From Candidatus Gastranaerophilales bacterium (lineage in GTDB: Bacteria > Cyanobacteriota > Vampirovibrionia > Gastranaerophilales > CAJFVJ01): a stretch of 64,000 nucleotides of DNA. Shown here piece by piece: positions 17,480-26,573 of this stretch. The stretch is from the NCBI GenBank assembly GCA_944323485.1, contig CALUSR010000002.1, forward strand, positions 1 through 64,000, in the 5' to 3' direction. The position numbers and the translations under genes are program-made. Position 1 is the first letter of the stretch, and the number at the start of each line of letters is the position of its first letter. Under the pieces are notes generated by a model. It did no database searches. It was given only the letters and a program-made list of their open reading frames with translations, and was not told the origin of the DNA.

Positions 17480-18798
17480 ACAATTTTCCCTTTCAGACAC
17501 CATGTTGATGCTTCTTCTATTTTGACATTAACAATCGTTCCAATCATCGATTCATCACCTTGAGCGTGAACGACTTTGTTGCTTCTTGTTCGTCCTGAAA
17601 CAACAATTTTACCGTCTTCGAGTTTTGAACTTTCAACAAGAATATCCATAACTTTGCCCACGCATTTTTGGTTTGAATAAAGTGAGTAATCTTTCACCTT
17701 CTGATTCAAAATTGCAAGACGCTCTTTTTTTGTTTTTTCATCAATAAACCTGTCTCTCCAGGTAGCTGCGGGAGTTTGTCTTCTTGGAGAGTATGATGCC
17801 GTATTTGAATAATCCAAACCTGCCTCATCAATTATTGAAATAGTGTCTTCAAACTGTTCCTGAGTTTCGCCTGGGAAACCGACAATAAAATCAGATGTAA
17901 TACTCACATCAGGCATAGCTGTTCTTATTTTGTTGCAAATTTCAAGATATTGCGCTCTTGTGTACCGGCGGCGCATATTTTTCAACACCTCATCATTTCC
18001 TGACTGCATAGGAATATGAAAATATTCGCAGACTTTATCAAGCTCTTTCACTGTTTGTATGAGCTCATCAGTTATATCAGTAGGATAAGACGTGACGAAT
18101 CTTATTCGCAAAAGACCATCTAAAGAATGAAGAGAACGCAGAAGATTTGAGAGGTTGACTGAATCATCGTCTATATCCCGTCCGTAAGAATCAACAGTCT
18201 GTCCTAAAAGAGTAATCTCTTTATACCCCTGAGCGACAATACGTTTTGCTTCCTCAAGAATTTCTTCAGGCATGCGGCTTCTCTGGCGCCCGCGGACATA
18301 GGGAACAACGCAATAGGTGCAGAAATAGTCGCAACCTTCGATAATAGGAAGCCATGCATTAACCCCCTCTGCTCTTTCAATAGGGTAATCAAGTGCATTT
18401 GCCTTATATGGTTCCTTCCTAATCGCACAAACCTGCTCCCCGTCGCTAACCATTTTGATTAAGTCAGGAAGTTCATAAATATTGTGAGTTCCGAAGACAA
18501 GATCAACACCGCGAAGACGTTTGAAGACCTGTTCTTTATCCTGCTGGGCAACACATCCGCAGATTGCTATTTTGATATCAGGATGTTCTTTCTTTCTCTG
18601 ACACCATTTTCCAAGGAGACTATAAGCCTTATCAGCAGAAAGCTGGCGAATATTGCATGTGTTTACTATCAATAAATCGGCATCTTTTGAGTCATCACAT
18701 TTTGAATAACCGCATTGAGATAAAATCCCGAAAATACGCTCCGAGTCAGACTTGTTCATCTGACATCCGAGAGTTTCTATATAGACATTTTTATTCAT
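17476..18798 (-). CDS. miaB: tRNA-2-methylthio-N6-dimethylallyladenosine synthase
   Basis: Radical SAM enzyme that adds the methylthio group to i6A37 of tRNAs reading UNN codons. 440 aa. The N-terminal UPF0004 domain has its cluster cysteines in ETLGCQMNKSDSE, VNTCNIR and CGCVAQQ. The radical SAM motif is CDYFCTYCVVPYVRGRQRSR. A C-terminal TRAM domain ends near SMIGTIVNVKIEEAS. The start MNKNVYIETLGCQMN is canonical. The gene is first in the operon with der and plsY. Confidence 0.96.
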   Translation of the reverse strand: MNKNVYIETLGCQMNKSDSERIFGILSQCGYSKCDDSKDADLLIVNTCNIRQLSADKAYSLLGKWCQRKKEHPDIKIAICGCVAQQDKEQVFKRLRGVDLVFGTHNIYELPDLIKMVSDGEQVCAIRKEPYKANALDYPIERAEGVNAWLPIIEGCDYFCTYCVVPYVRGRQRSRMPEEILEEAKRIVAQGYKEITLLGQTVDSYGRDIDDDSVNLSNLLRSLHSLDGLLRIRFVTSYPTDITDELIQTVKELDKVCEYFHIPMQSGNDEVLKNMRRRYTRAQYLEICNKIRTAMPDVSITSDFIVGFPGETQEQFEDTISIIDEAGLDYSNTASYSPRRQTPAATWRDRFIDEKTKKERLAILNQKVKDYSLYSNQKCVGKVMDILVESSKLEDGKIVVSGRTRSNKVVHAQGDESMIGTIVNVKIEEASTWCLKGKIV

Positions 18799-18963
18799 AT
18801 TATTATAATTTCAAATATATCTGATACACTAAAGAAGTTTATAACATAAAGGTATAAAAAAATCACAAAACCTGTCTGTTTGTAAACTACTACCCGGGTT
18901 TATTATTGTGGATTTTTTAAAGTTCATATAACATATAAAATAAAAGAACAAAGAAAGAATTCT

Positions 18964-19473
18964 ATGAGATTATTTATTGCATTCTTATTTTTAATCATGA
19001 ATATATTCAGCCCTTATGCCGTAAATGCTGAAGTTCTCAAAGGCGGCATTTCTGCAGTTGATATGATACCCGATGAATTTTACGGGACATGGTCTGTCAT
19101 ATCAACAAGAATTGAAACAAACAACGAAAGTTTCTTCAAAGAAAGAACTTCTGATATATGGATTTTGCAGAGAGCAGGAAATGCAATAACCCTCACAAAC
19201 CCAGCGACTCTTGCAACTTCAACCATCTCTGTTGACGAAGTTGAAAATAACACGGCAAAATTTTCACGGGTATCAAAAAACAAATACGAAGATGAAACAG
19301 AATACGTCACGATTACATTAAATGACAATACATTTATCGGAGAAGACGCACTTGAAATGAAAAAATTCTCGATAGATAATAAACTTATAGAGCATAATAT
19401 AGTAAAGTATAGACTTGAAGGTAAGAAAATTTCAGGAAGAAATGCCATTTTGTATAAAACTATAAGGGAATAA
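18964..19473 (+). CDS. Exported hypothetical protein upstream of trxB
   Basis: 169 aa with a signal peptide (RLFIAFLFLIMNIFSPYAVNA). The mature region is strand-rich (EFYGTWSVISTRIETNNES, TDIWILQRAGNAITLTN, EYVTITLNDNTFIGED), which recalls small lipocalin-like or heme/lipid-binding beta barrels, but no signature is diagnostic. Its stop is three bases before the trxB start, so the two are one transcript with ferritin downstream. A role in the cell envelope linked to redox or metal stress is possible but only inferred from context. Confidence 0.75.
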   Translation: MRLFIAFLFLIMNIFSPYAVNAEVLKGGISAVDMIPDEFYGTWSVISTRIETNNESFFKERTSDIWILQRAGNAITLTNPATLATSTISVDEVENNTAKFSRVSKNKYEDETEYVTITLNDNTFIGEDALEMKKFSIDNKLIEHNIVKYRLEGKKISGRNAILYKTIRE

Positions 19474-19476
19474 AAA

Positions 19477-20427
19477 GTGAGCGAAAAAGAAATTTTGAAC
19501 TATGATTTATTAATACTCGGAGGAGGTCCTGCAGGACTAAGCGCAGGGATTTACGGAGCAAGAGGAAATGTATCAACAGCTATAGTTGATATCAGTATGT
19601 TCGGCGGGCAGCCATCACTGTATCTTGAAGTTGAAAACTACCCGGGGTTCAAACTCGTTGGCGGATTTGATTTGATGAACGAATTTGAAGAACATGCTGA
19701 CAAATTTGCAATAAATAAATACCCTAATGAAGAAATCATCTCGGTAGACCTCAAAGAGAACGATAATACAGTAGAAACATCAAAAAAAATATTCAAAGCG
19801 AAAACACTTATCATAGCAGCAGGAGCACAGGCGAAAAAATTGGGAATCCCAGGAGAAAAAGAATTCGCAGGAAGAGGAGTCAGTTACTGCGCTATATGCG
19901 ACGGGTCGTTTTTCAGAGATAAAGTTGTCACGGTTGTCGGCGGTGGCAACGCTGCTGTTGAAGAAGCGATTTATCTCACAAAATTTGCTTCAAAGGTCAA
20001 TCTTATGCACAGAAGGGATTCTCTTCGTGCTGATAAAATCGTTCAAGAGCGAGCTTTCAAAAATCCGAAAATTAACTTCATATGGAATGCCGTTCCTGTT
20101 GAAATAAAGGGGGAAAATACGGTATCAGAACTTATAATTAAAAATACCAAAACAGATGAAGTTTCATCTCTCAAAACAGATGGAGTGTTCCCATACATCG
20201 GATTTGCTCCGAACTCCCAGTTGTTTGCTTCTCAGCTGGATATGGACTCTGCAGGATTTATCGTTACTGATGAATATATGCAAACGAGTGTCCCGGGAGT
20301 TTATGCTGCAGGTGATATAAGAACAACACCTCTTCGGCAGATAATCACCGCAGCAGCAGACGGTGCCGTTGCAGCAACATCTGCAATAAAATATTTGGAA
20401 AAATTACACGAAGAAGTTGTCGTGTAG
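19477..20427 (+). CDS. trxB: Thioredoxin reductase (NADPH)
   Basis: FAD enzyme that reduces thioredoxin. 316 aa, the usual size. It shows the FAD-binding GGGPAGLSAGIYGARG, the redox pair in SYCAICDGSFF, the NADPH-binding GGGNAAVEEAIYL, and the C-terminal FAD motif GVYAAGDIRTTPLRQ. The start is GTG at 19477 (VSEKEILNYDLLI). It follows the exported protein by three bases and precedes ferritin by 39 bases. Confidence 0.96.
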   Translation: MSEKEILNYDLLILGGGPAGLSAGIYGARGNVSTAIVDISMFGGQPSLYLEVENYPGFKLVGGFDLMNEFEEHADKFAINKYPNEEIISVDLKENDNTVETSKKIFKAKTLIIAAGAQAKKLGIPGEKEFAGRGVSYCAICDGSFFRDKVVTVVGGGNAAVEEAIYLTKFASKVNLMHRRDSLRADKIVQERAFKNPKINFIWNAVPVEIKGENTVSELIIKNTKTDEVSSLKTDGVFPYIGFAPNSQLFASQLDMDSAGFIVTDEYMQTSVPGVYAAGDIRTTPLRQIITAAADGAVAATSAIKYLEKLHEEVVV

Positions 20428-20466
20428 AAAATTAGCTTATCAGAGTGAATATAGGAGAAAAACAAA

Positions 20467-20976
20467 ATGTTAAGCGAAAAAATGGTAAAAGAACTGAACA
20501 ATCAAATAAACGAAGAATTGTTCTCTTCATATCTTTATCTTTCTATGTCATCTTATTGCAATGCACAGGGTCTTGCAGGCTTCTCAAACTGGATGAGAGT
20601 ACAGGCTCAAGAAGAATTATCTCATGCAACAAAAATTTTCGATTACCTGCTTGAAAGAAATGCTCAGGTTACACTGGGTTCAATCGAGCAGCCGAAACAT
20701 GAATGGAAAGATTTGCTGAATGTATTTGAAGAAACACTTGCGCATGAAAAACATATCACAGGCAGATTCAACCTTCTTATGTCAGTTGCAATAGAAGAAA
20801 AAGACTACGCAACACAATCATTCCTGAAATGGTTTATTGATGAACAGGTCGAAGAAGAGTCAAATGTTGACAATATGCTCAGCAAGCTGAAACTCATCGG
20901 CGATAACACAAGTGCTGTTTTCTATCTTGATCAGGAAGCATCAACACGTGTTTATGTCGCACCTACAGCAGAATAA
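20467..20976 (+). CDS. ftn: Ferritin (non-heme)
   Basis: Iron-storage protein, 169 aa, forming a 24-mer shell with ferroxidase sites. Ligands are visible in NEELFSSYLYLSMSSYC, QAQEELSHATKIFDYL (E and H of the di-iron site), HEKHITGRF and DEQVEEESNVDNML. The C-terminal LDQEASTR segment is family-typical. The ATG follows an AGGAGAAA ribosome-binding site. Cotranscription with thioredoxin reductase suggests a joint oxidative-stress and iron response. Confidence 0.95.
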   Translation: MLSEKMVKELNNQINEELFSSYLYLSMSSYCNAQGLAGFSNWMRVQAQEELSHATKIFDYLLERNAQVTLGSIEQPKHEWKDLLNVFEETLAHEKHITGRFNLLMSVAIEEKDYATQSFLKWFIDEQVEEESNVDNMLSKLKLIGDNTSAVFYLDQEASTRVYVAPTAE

Positions 20977-21021
20977 TATCAAGATAATTCATATAGAGTA
21001 GAAAAAATATAAAAAAAACTC

Positions 21022-21050
21022 TTTACAATAAATTTTGACGTTGATATAAT
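21022..21050 (+). promoter_or_regulatory. Sigma-70 promoter of tRNA-Asn
   Basis: TTTACA (21022-21027) and TATAAT (21045-21050) are separated by exactly 17 bp and lie 23 bp upstream of the tRNA. Confidence 0.8.
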
Positions 21051-21073
21051 ACACACATAAACTAAAGAGACGT

Positions 21074-21145
21074 TCCTCAGTAGCTCAATGGCGGAGCAAC
21101 CGGCTGTTAACCGGTAGGTTGTTGGTTCGAGTCCAACCTGGGGAG
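21074..21145 (+). tRNA. tRNA-Asn (GTT)
   Basis: Folds as a full cloverleaf: acceptor TCCTCAG with CTGGGGA, discriminator G at 21145, anticodon stem ACCGG/CCGGT, loop CTGTTAA with anticodon GTT at 21106-21108, and T-arm loop TTCGAGT. The CCA end is not encoded. A T-rich run follows. Confidence 0.95.
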
Positions 21146-21169
21146 GTCTTTTTTTATGAGAAAAAACTT

Positions 21170-22060
21170 TTATACTCTGTCGTTCAAAATATATTTAAAC
21201 AATCCGGCTATACATTTCGGATATTTGAAAATATTCATCCCGAAATTGAAGAGCATAAGACTTTTTATCCAAAAAATATTTTTCCTGTTGCCATAACACA
21301 GACGTAAAAACAAATACTGGCTCTTTCTGTATTCGTAAACTTTTCTTTCGTTTTCTTTGGGCGATTTCCCATGAAGATGTATAATCTGTGCCTCGGGGTT
21401 TATAAAAATATCATAACCTGATTTTCTTATTCTATATTGCAGCTCGTTTTCTTCAAAATAAAGAAAAAATCTTTCATCAAAAAGCCCAGCTTCATCAAGA
21501 ACGGATTTTCGAACCATCATATCAGCGCCTGTGATATAATCAACTGATTTGAGTTCATTCTGCTGATTATATCCCTTATCAAACATCAGCTTCATCTCGT
21601 TTGGAAAGAATATTCTGAACATAAAAAACGTCTTCAACATCTGTCTTTTCAGAGTCAAAAAGACGCCATAGGAATGAATATGATTCATATTTTCATCGTA
21701 AAGATTTGCACCGCAAACACCCACCTGCCTATTATTTTCGAGAAAATCATGAAGAATTTTGACCGCATTATTCACAAGCAGAGTATCAGTGTTCAAAAGA
21801 AAAACATATTCTGCATCAGATTCTTTGATTGCCAGATTATTTGCCGCACCAAATCCGATGTTTTGAGAATTTTCTATCAACTTCACAAAAGGGAATTCTT
21901 CTTTCAGCATCTCGCATGTGCCGTCTTGAGAGTTGTTATCGACAACAAAAATGTCGTAAGATATATTTTTTGTCTTTTCAACTATTGATTTTATGCAATT
22001 TCTTGTCAAATCTTTTGTTTTGTAACTGACAAGAATAATTGAAACATCTTTCCTGACCAT
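21170..22060 (-). CDS. Family 2 glycosyltransferase
   Basis: About 296 aa. A GT-A fold starts at VSIILVSYKTKDLTRNCI, with VDNNSQDGT and the metal-binding region VFLLNTDT (DxD-like), then GADMMVRKSVLDEAGLFDERFF and ENELQYRIRKSGYDI (ED motif). This is the pattern of WbbL-type rhamnosyltransferases and related enzymes for surface polysaccharides. The C-terminus ends with helices rich in Phe and Lys that may contact the membrane. The start at ATG 22060 is preferred to a TTG at 22069. It converges with tRNA-Asn. Confidence 0.9.
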   Translation of the reverse strand: MVRKDVSIILVSYKTKDLTRNCIKSIVEKTKNISYDIFVVDNNSQDGTCEMLKEEFPFVKLIENSQNIGFGAANNLAIKESDAEYVFLLNTDTLLVNNAVKILHDFLENNRQVGVCGANLYDENMNHIHSYGVFLTLKRQMLKTFFMFRIFFPNEMKLMFDKGYNQQNELKSVDYITGADMMVRKSVLDEAGLFDERFFLYFEENELQYRIRKSGYDIFINPEAQIIHLHGKSPKENERKVYEYRKSQYLFLRLCYGNRKNIFWIKSLMLFNFGMNIFKYPKCIAGLFKYILNDRV

Positions 22061-22069
22061 AATATCCAA

Positions 22070-22373
22070 ATACCGGAACTATTCTAATTTATTTAATATA
22101 AATTCTATATACAAAAAAAAAAAAAAGTAAATATATACATGTTAAAATAAGTACATACATATTTACATAAAAAACTTTCTTTATAGTAACTGTTTTTATT
22201 ACCTGAAGCTCTTTATCTCAACTTCTGAAAAGTCCCAGTTCAAATTTCACTGTATCTTCATCCTGCATTTTGGAACAAGCTCGATGTGATAATAATTCAT
22301 TTATTATTTTTTTTGTATAATAAATCTTATAGAGTCGGTAAATGATGCTGGTTAACCCTAAAGGTTCAAATTA
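22070..22373. other. 304-bp gap: gene remnant and symporter promoter
   Basis: 22070-22195 is AT-rich with no pattern I can support. 22199-22273 is a remnant of an AsmA-like gene (separate entry). The last 60 bases hold a TATAAT at 22316-22321, a plausible -10 for the symporter, with only a weak -35. Confidence 0.55.
22199..22273 (-). pseudogene. Decayed C-terminal fragment of an AsmA-like gene
   Basis: On the minus strand this piece reads MKIQ-stop-NLNWDFSEVEIKSFR-stop. It aligns without gaps to the last residues of the intact AsmA-like gene at 23786 (VKMQGNLNQDSIDVEMKSIR), with about three quarters of bases identical over some 70 positions, ending at the same stop codon. An internal TGA replaces a glycine codon. 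The fragment has no start of its own. The intact copy lies on the other side of the symporter gene. Confidence 0.7.
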
Positions 22374-23771
22374 ATGGAAGCAATTTTATTTCCTTTTGTA
22401 GCAAAATTTAATGAATATCTATCCAATTATATTCTTGTATTTTTACTTGTAGGCGTAGGACTCTGGTATACAATAAAAACAAAATTTGTCCAAATAAGAT
22501 GTTTCAATGAAGGTCTAAAAAATTTATTTGGAGAAATAAATATATTTTATAAAACAAAAGATCAGGGTATGACATCATTTCAAGCTCTTGCGACAGCAGT
22601 TGCCGCTCAGGTAGGAACAGGAAATATAGTTGGCGCTTCAGGAGCTATTTTAATCGGTGGTCCGGGTGCTATTTTTTGGATGTGGATAATAGCTTTTTTA
22701 GGAATGGCAACTATATATGCGGAGGCTACTCTTGCTATAAAAACAAGAATTATAGAAGAAGACGGGAATATAAAAGGAGGTCCTGTTTATTATATAACCA
22801 CAGCTTTTAAAGGACTTTTCGGAAAAATATTGGCTGCATTTTTTGCTGTTGCAATTATTCTGGCACTCGGTTTTATGGGATGCATGGTTCAGTCTAATTC
22901 AATTGCTTACTGCATGGAAACAGCTTTTGGCATAAAACCCTGGATAATGGGAATTTTCCTTGTTATAACATGTGCAATAATTTTTATAGGAGGAATAAAA
23001 CGACTCGCTCTTGTTGTGGAAAAACTGGTTCCTTTCATGGCTGCACTGTTTATAATCGGAGGACTTGCTATCTTAGCTGTAAGGATTAAATATATTCCCG
23101 AAACATTTTTTATGATTTTTAAATATGCATTTATGCCTCAGGCTATTTTAGGAGGCAGTTTCGGATATGCAATTATGCAGGCGATAAGTCAGGGAGCAAA
23201 AAGAGGATTATTTTCAAATGAGGCAGGGATGGGCTCTACTCCTCATGCTCATGCCCTTGCAAACGTAAAAAATCCTCATACTCAAGGAACTGTCGCAATG
23301 CTCGGTGTTTTTATTGATACATTTGTGATACTTACTCTGAATGCTCTTGTTGTAATCTCTACTCTTTATACACATGATGGAATTTTATCGAATGGATATA
23401 CAGAAGAAGTAATGGGAATATTAAACAAAACAAATCTGGTACAAACCGCTTTTGGAAGTGTCTTTGGAAATTCCATCGGAGCAATCTTTGTTGCTGTATG
23501 TCTGTTTTTCTTTGCTTTCTCTACTATTTTAAGCTGGAATTTATTTGGGAAAATAAATGTACTATATCTGTTTGGAAAAAGAAATCAAAAAATTACAGAA
23601 TTAGTCTATATGATAACAGCACTCGGATTCATCATGCTCGGAAGCCTAATTTCAAGTGATTTTGTCTGGGAGCTTACAGATATGTTCAACAATTTGATGG
23701 TTATTCCGAATGCCATAGCACTCTTTGCCCTAACAGGAGTTGTTGTACAGTTAGCTGCAAAAAAAGAATAA
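22374..23771 (+). CDS. Sodium:alanine/glycine symporter (AGCS family)
   Basis: 465 aa with about eleven membrane helices. Family signatures are TAVAAQVGTGNIVGASGAILIGGPGAIFWMW region near residues 75-105, then GGPVYYI, and QGAKRGLFSNEAGMGSTPHAHA near 280-300. It should import alanine or glycine with sodium into the cytosol. The start is the ATG at 22374. The gene is a single-gene insert between two pieces of AsmA-like sequence, suggesting local rearrangement. No glycine-riboswitch pattern is visible upstream. Confidence 0.93.
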   Translation: MEAILFPFVAKFNEYLSNYILVFLLVGVGLWYTIKTKFVQIRCFNEGLKNLFGEINIFYKTKDQGMTSFQALATAVAAQVGTGNIVGASGAILIGGPGAIFWMWIIAFLGMATIYAEATLAIKTRIIEEDGNIKGGPVYYITTAFKGLFGKILAAFFAVAIILALGFMGCMVQSNSIAYCMETAFGIKPWIMGIFLVITCAIIFIGGIKRLALVVEKLVPFMAALFIIGGLAILAVRIKYIPETFFMIFKYAFMPQAILGGSFGYAIMQAISQGAKRGLFSNEAGMGSTPHAHALANVKNPHTQGTVAMLGVFIDTFVILTLNALVVISTLYTHDGILSNGYTEEVMGILNKTNLVQTAFGSVFGNSIGAIFVAVCLFFFAFSTILSWNLFGKINVLYLFGKRNQKITELVYMITALGFIMLGSLISSDFVWELTDMFNNLMVIPNAIALFALTGVVVQLAAKKE

Positions 23772-23785
23772 GTACTATTCAGTAA

Positions 23786-26368
23786 TTATCTGATGCTCTT
23801 CATCTCAACATCAATGGAGTCCTGGTTCAAATTACCCTGCATCTTCACCCTGAAATATTTTTCATTCTGCTTAGATGCTTCAACTGACGGTATCTGCTTG
23901 AGCTTATCAGAATAAAACTCACGAGTATCCTCAGGTTTTAGAACAAAATTCAAAATCCAGTTCAGAGGAATAAACACAATCTTTACCCCGCGTGGCACTT
24001 CTTTATTGTACTTGCCGTACAAGTTCAAGAGGGCATACTGTTTTTCCATATCATATTTTCCTTCAATAAATAAGGACAAATACTGCTGCTGCGTGGTCAG
24101 ATTTATATCCTTCAGTAAATTGTTATCAACCCTGAAAAAACCCTTGATATCAGATTCAAAAGCCTTTTTCGTTTTCAAATCCGAGTCTACATCGATAATA
24201 TCCATCAATTTTACTCTTTTCTCATTCTTGAGCATAAATTCAGTGCTGCCGATTTTCGGAAGGAAACCGTTATCAACGGAAAATTGCACGACAGCCTGTA
24301 CATCATCGAGCCAATTTTTTGTATAAAGTTGCAGGGTTGCATTTGCAATCCCCTCAATTTGATTATGCAGCCCGAAAATTGTATCGGCAGCAATATTTGA
24401 ATTTATATTTTTGGCAACAAAATCAACGCTGGATGAATTATCTTCAAAGTTGTATCTTCCGTTTGCCTCAAGAATTCCATCAGCAAACGACAGTTTATTC
24501 ATCGTAAACTCAAATATCTTATTTTGAAGACTGCCGTATAAAAATATATCCCTGAGAATAATTCTCCCGCTTCTAAGTTCATTCATTCTGATATTCCAGT
24601 TATCGATTGTTACATCAAAATCTCTTGCCCTGGAATAAAACTTCCGTCGCATATCACTAAATTTTCTACTTTTCGGACGTTTTTTACGTCCGCTTTTTAT
24701 AACGTATTTATCTAAAAATAAATCAAGGTCATAAACATGAATGGTATTTGAACCAAACTGATTTTCTGCTTCCAGCTCACATCCGAATTTTTGTCTGTGA
24801 AATAAACCTCCTGCAATTATTTTCACTCTCTCAGAAGCAGCAACTCTTGCTGATTTAACATGAAAATTCTTGAACCTTGTATCCTTGAGTTCAAAATCAC
24901 CAAGCAGCCTATCTCCCAAAAAATCGATTTTCAAATTCCCTTTGAACGTTCCTCCTCGAATATATCTGCCGAGAGCTCCTATTGCTGAAACAGGCGCATA
25001 GTCATTTGTTTTACAGTTGAAATACGCAGGTTTCAGTTTTCCCTCCTGTTTAATAAACAGCCCGTCGCCCATTATCAGCGGAATATAGCCGTTTTCTTCG
25101 GATATAGAATAGTTATAGTTTTTTACAAACAAATTATCTCCATCTTTGAGCGTTTCAAAATAAAATTTTCGTTTTTTATCTCTCAACCCTAAAAATGCAT
25201 TTTTATAGAAAACATCGGAGTTCTCTGAAAAATCAAGAGAATATTTCACATCAATTTTTTTGTTTCTTATAAAATAGCTGACCCTTGCATCAGCAGTATT
25301 CAAGACTCTCAATCCTTTTATATAGCGAAAATTTTTTGTCAGAGTAGTCTTGACATCGCCATGAACCTCTTTCTCAGGAGTACCCAAGTTAACTATCTCC
25401 AAATCATGAGAAACGGGCTCTCCTCCGAGAGTACCTGTTGCATGAGAGGTTATACGTTTTTTTTCAAAAACAAACGGAACTTCTTTGAACTCAACAGGAA
25501 TATCAAACCAAACCATATTTGCACTCAAATTTTTTGCCAAACATTTTCCAAAAATCCCATCTTCCGTTACTCTCAAATTAACATCAGCTTTTCCTTGATA
25601 ATTTCTAAAATTTTCAAGAAACTTTTTGGCAGGATCCTGCTGTTTCTGATAATACAAAAGAGTTTTTTCAAGATCACTGACAGGCAAATCAAAACCTTTT
25701 ACAAAAAAATCTTTCCCTCCGTAGATATCTCCGCTTATCACAATTTTTGATTTACCGAGATTAACCTCTACATTATCAGCAAAAAATTTTTTCCCTATGA
25801 GTTCAAACAATGCACCATGAATAAAAATATCTTCATCCAGCATATAAGAGTCAATATCTGCATCAAAAGCAAGTTTCTTATCATTGTATGACATATCTCT
25901 AAGAGATAAGATAAAATCATCAGACTTGTAAACAAATTTTTTTATCTCAAGCTCAGGCAGCTTGTTGAAGTTATATTTGACAGGCTTATTTTTCCTTTTT
26001 CCGAATATCTTTCTAACAGCATCACCGTCAACAAAAATATCATCTGCATATAAATTCTCAAATTTCAAATATTTTATATCAACAGTACAGCTGATTTTTT
26101 CAATAAGTACTGCCTGATTATTTTCTTTATCTCTTGCATCAATTCTATCAGCATCAAATTTATAGACAAGCATAGGTGATACTTGCAGTCTTGGATTTTC
26201 CAAATTTATCACCATACCTGTTTTTTGATAAATACTTTTTTCTAACTTCTGCCTTACTTTCTCAGAATTTATAACGGCAGAAGGAATAAAAAGAAAACAC
26301 GAATATATTATGACAAACAGCATTGCCACAAAGAAAAATAAATAAAAACCTAATCTAATTTTTTTCAT
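23786..26368 (-). CDS. AsmA-like / DUF748-type envelope protein
   Basis: 860 aa anchored by one N-terminal membrane helix (LGFYLFFFVAMLFVIIYSCFLF), followed by a long strand-rich periplasmic body, as in AsmA/TamB/YhdP relatives thought to carry lipids between membranes. The N-terminal segment ending in YQKTGMVINLENPRLQVSPML matches the AsmA start pattern. A basic stretch (SGRKKRPKSRKF) sits near residue 570. Its start overlaps the 64-aa gene upstream by 14 bases. A degraded copy of its C-terminus lies at 22199-22273. Confidence 0.82.
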   Translation of the reverse strand: MKKIRLGFYLFFFVAMLFVIIYSCFLFIPSAVINSEKVRQKLEKSIYQKTGMVINLENPRLQVSPMLVYKFDADRIDARDKENNQAVLIEKISCTVDIKYLKFENLYADDIFVDGDAVRKIFGKRKNKPVKYNFNKLPELEIKKFVYKSDDFILSLRDMSYNDKKLAFDADIDSYMLDEDIFIHGALFELIGKKFFADNVEVNLGKSKIVISGDIYGGKDFFVKGFDLPVSDLEKTLLYYQKQQDPAKKFLENFRNYQGKADVNLRVTEDGIFGKCLAKNLSANMVWFDIPVEFKEVPFVFEKKRITSHATGTLGGEPVSHDLEIVNLGTPEKEVHGDVKTTLTKNFRYIKGLRVLNTADARVSYFIRNKKIDVKYSLDFSENSDVFYKNAFLGLRDKKRKFYFETLKDGDNLFVKNYNYSISEENGYIPLIMGDGLFIKQEGKLKPAYFNCKTNDYAPVSAIGALGRYIRGGTFKGNLKIDFLGDRLLGDFELKDTRFKNFHVKSARVAASERVKIIAGGLFHRQKFGCELEAENQFGSNTIHVYDLDLFLDKYVIKSGRKKRPKSRKFSDMRRKFYSRARDFDVTIDNWNIRMNELRSGRIILRDIFLYGSLQNKIFEFTMNKLSFADGILEANGRYNFEDNSSSVDFVAKNINSNIAADTIFGLHNQIEGIANATLQLYTKNWLDDVQAVVQFSVDNGFLPKIGSTEFMLKNEKRVKLMDIIDVDSDLKTKKAFESDIKGFFRVDNNLLKDINLTTQQQYLSLFIEGKYDMEKQYALLNLYGKYNKEVPRGVKIVFIPLNWILNFVLKPEDTREFYSDKLKQIPSVEASKQNEKYFRVKMQGNLNQDSIDVEMKSIR

Positions 26369-26549
26369 ATCGTTTTTCTATAACTTGCCGCATTGCTCCG
26401 TTGAGTTTCTTTAGTAAACGTTCTAAATCCTTTATATTTTTATCGGTATTTTTCTCAAAAAACTCAATTCTTTTTAACTCAGGAAGACTACATAGCAAAT
26501 GCTTGGTTTCCATAACCTCATTATACAGTGAAATAATATCTCTCGTCAT
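26355..26549 (-). CDS. Small helical protein (64 aa)
   Basis: Short charged protein with predicted helices (NTDKNIKDLERLLKKLNGAM) and no signal or membrane segment. A GGAG ribosome-binding site about ten bases before the ATG, and a 14-base overlap with the AsmA-like gene, support that it is real and translationally coupled. Unknown function. Confidence 0.6.
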   Translation of the reverse strand: MTRDIISLYNEVMETKHLLCSLPELKRIEFFEKNTDKNIKDLERLLKKLNGAMRQVIEKRYEKN

Positions 26550-26573
26550 CGCAATCTGTACTCCACAACTGTC

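Noticed and set aside
22199-22273. TGA read as glycine (alternative genetic code)
   Set aside because: TGA is used as a real stop elsewhere, for example at the end of miaB within the ATGA overlap with der, so the standard bacterial code is in use.
22201-22373. Glycine riboswitch before the alanine/glycine symporter
   Set aside because: The conserved core of glycine aptamers is not visible; the sequence is a gene remnant and an AT-rich promoter.
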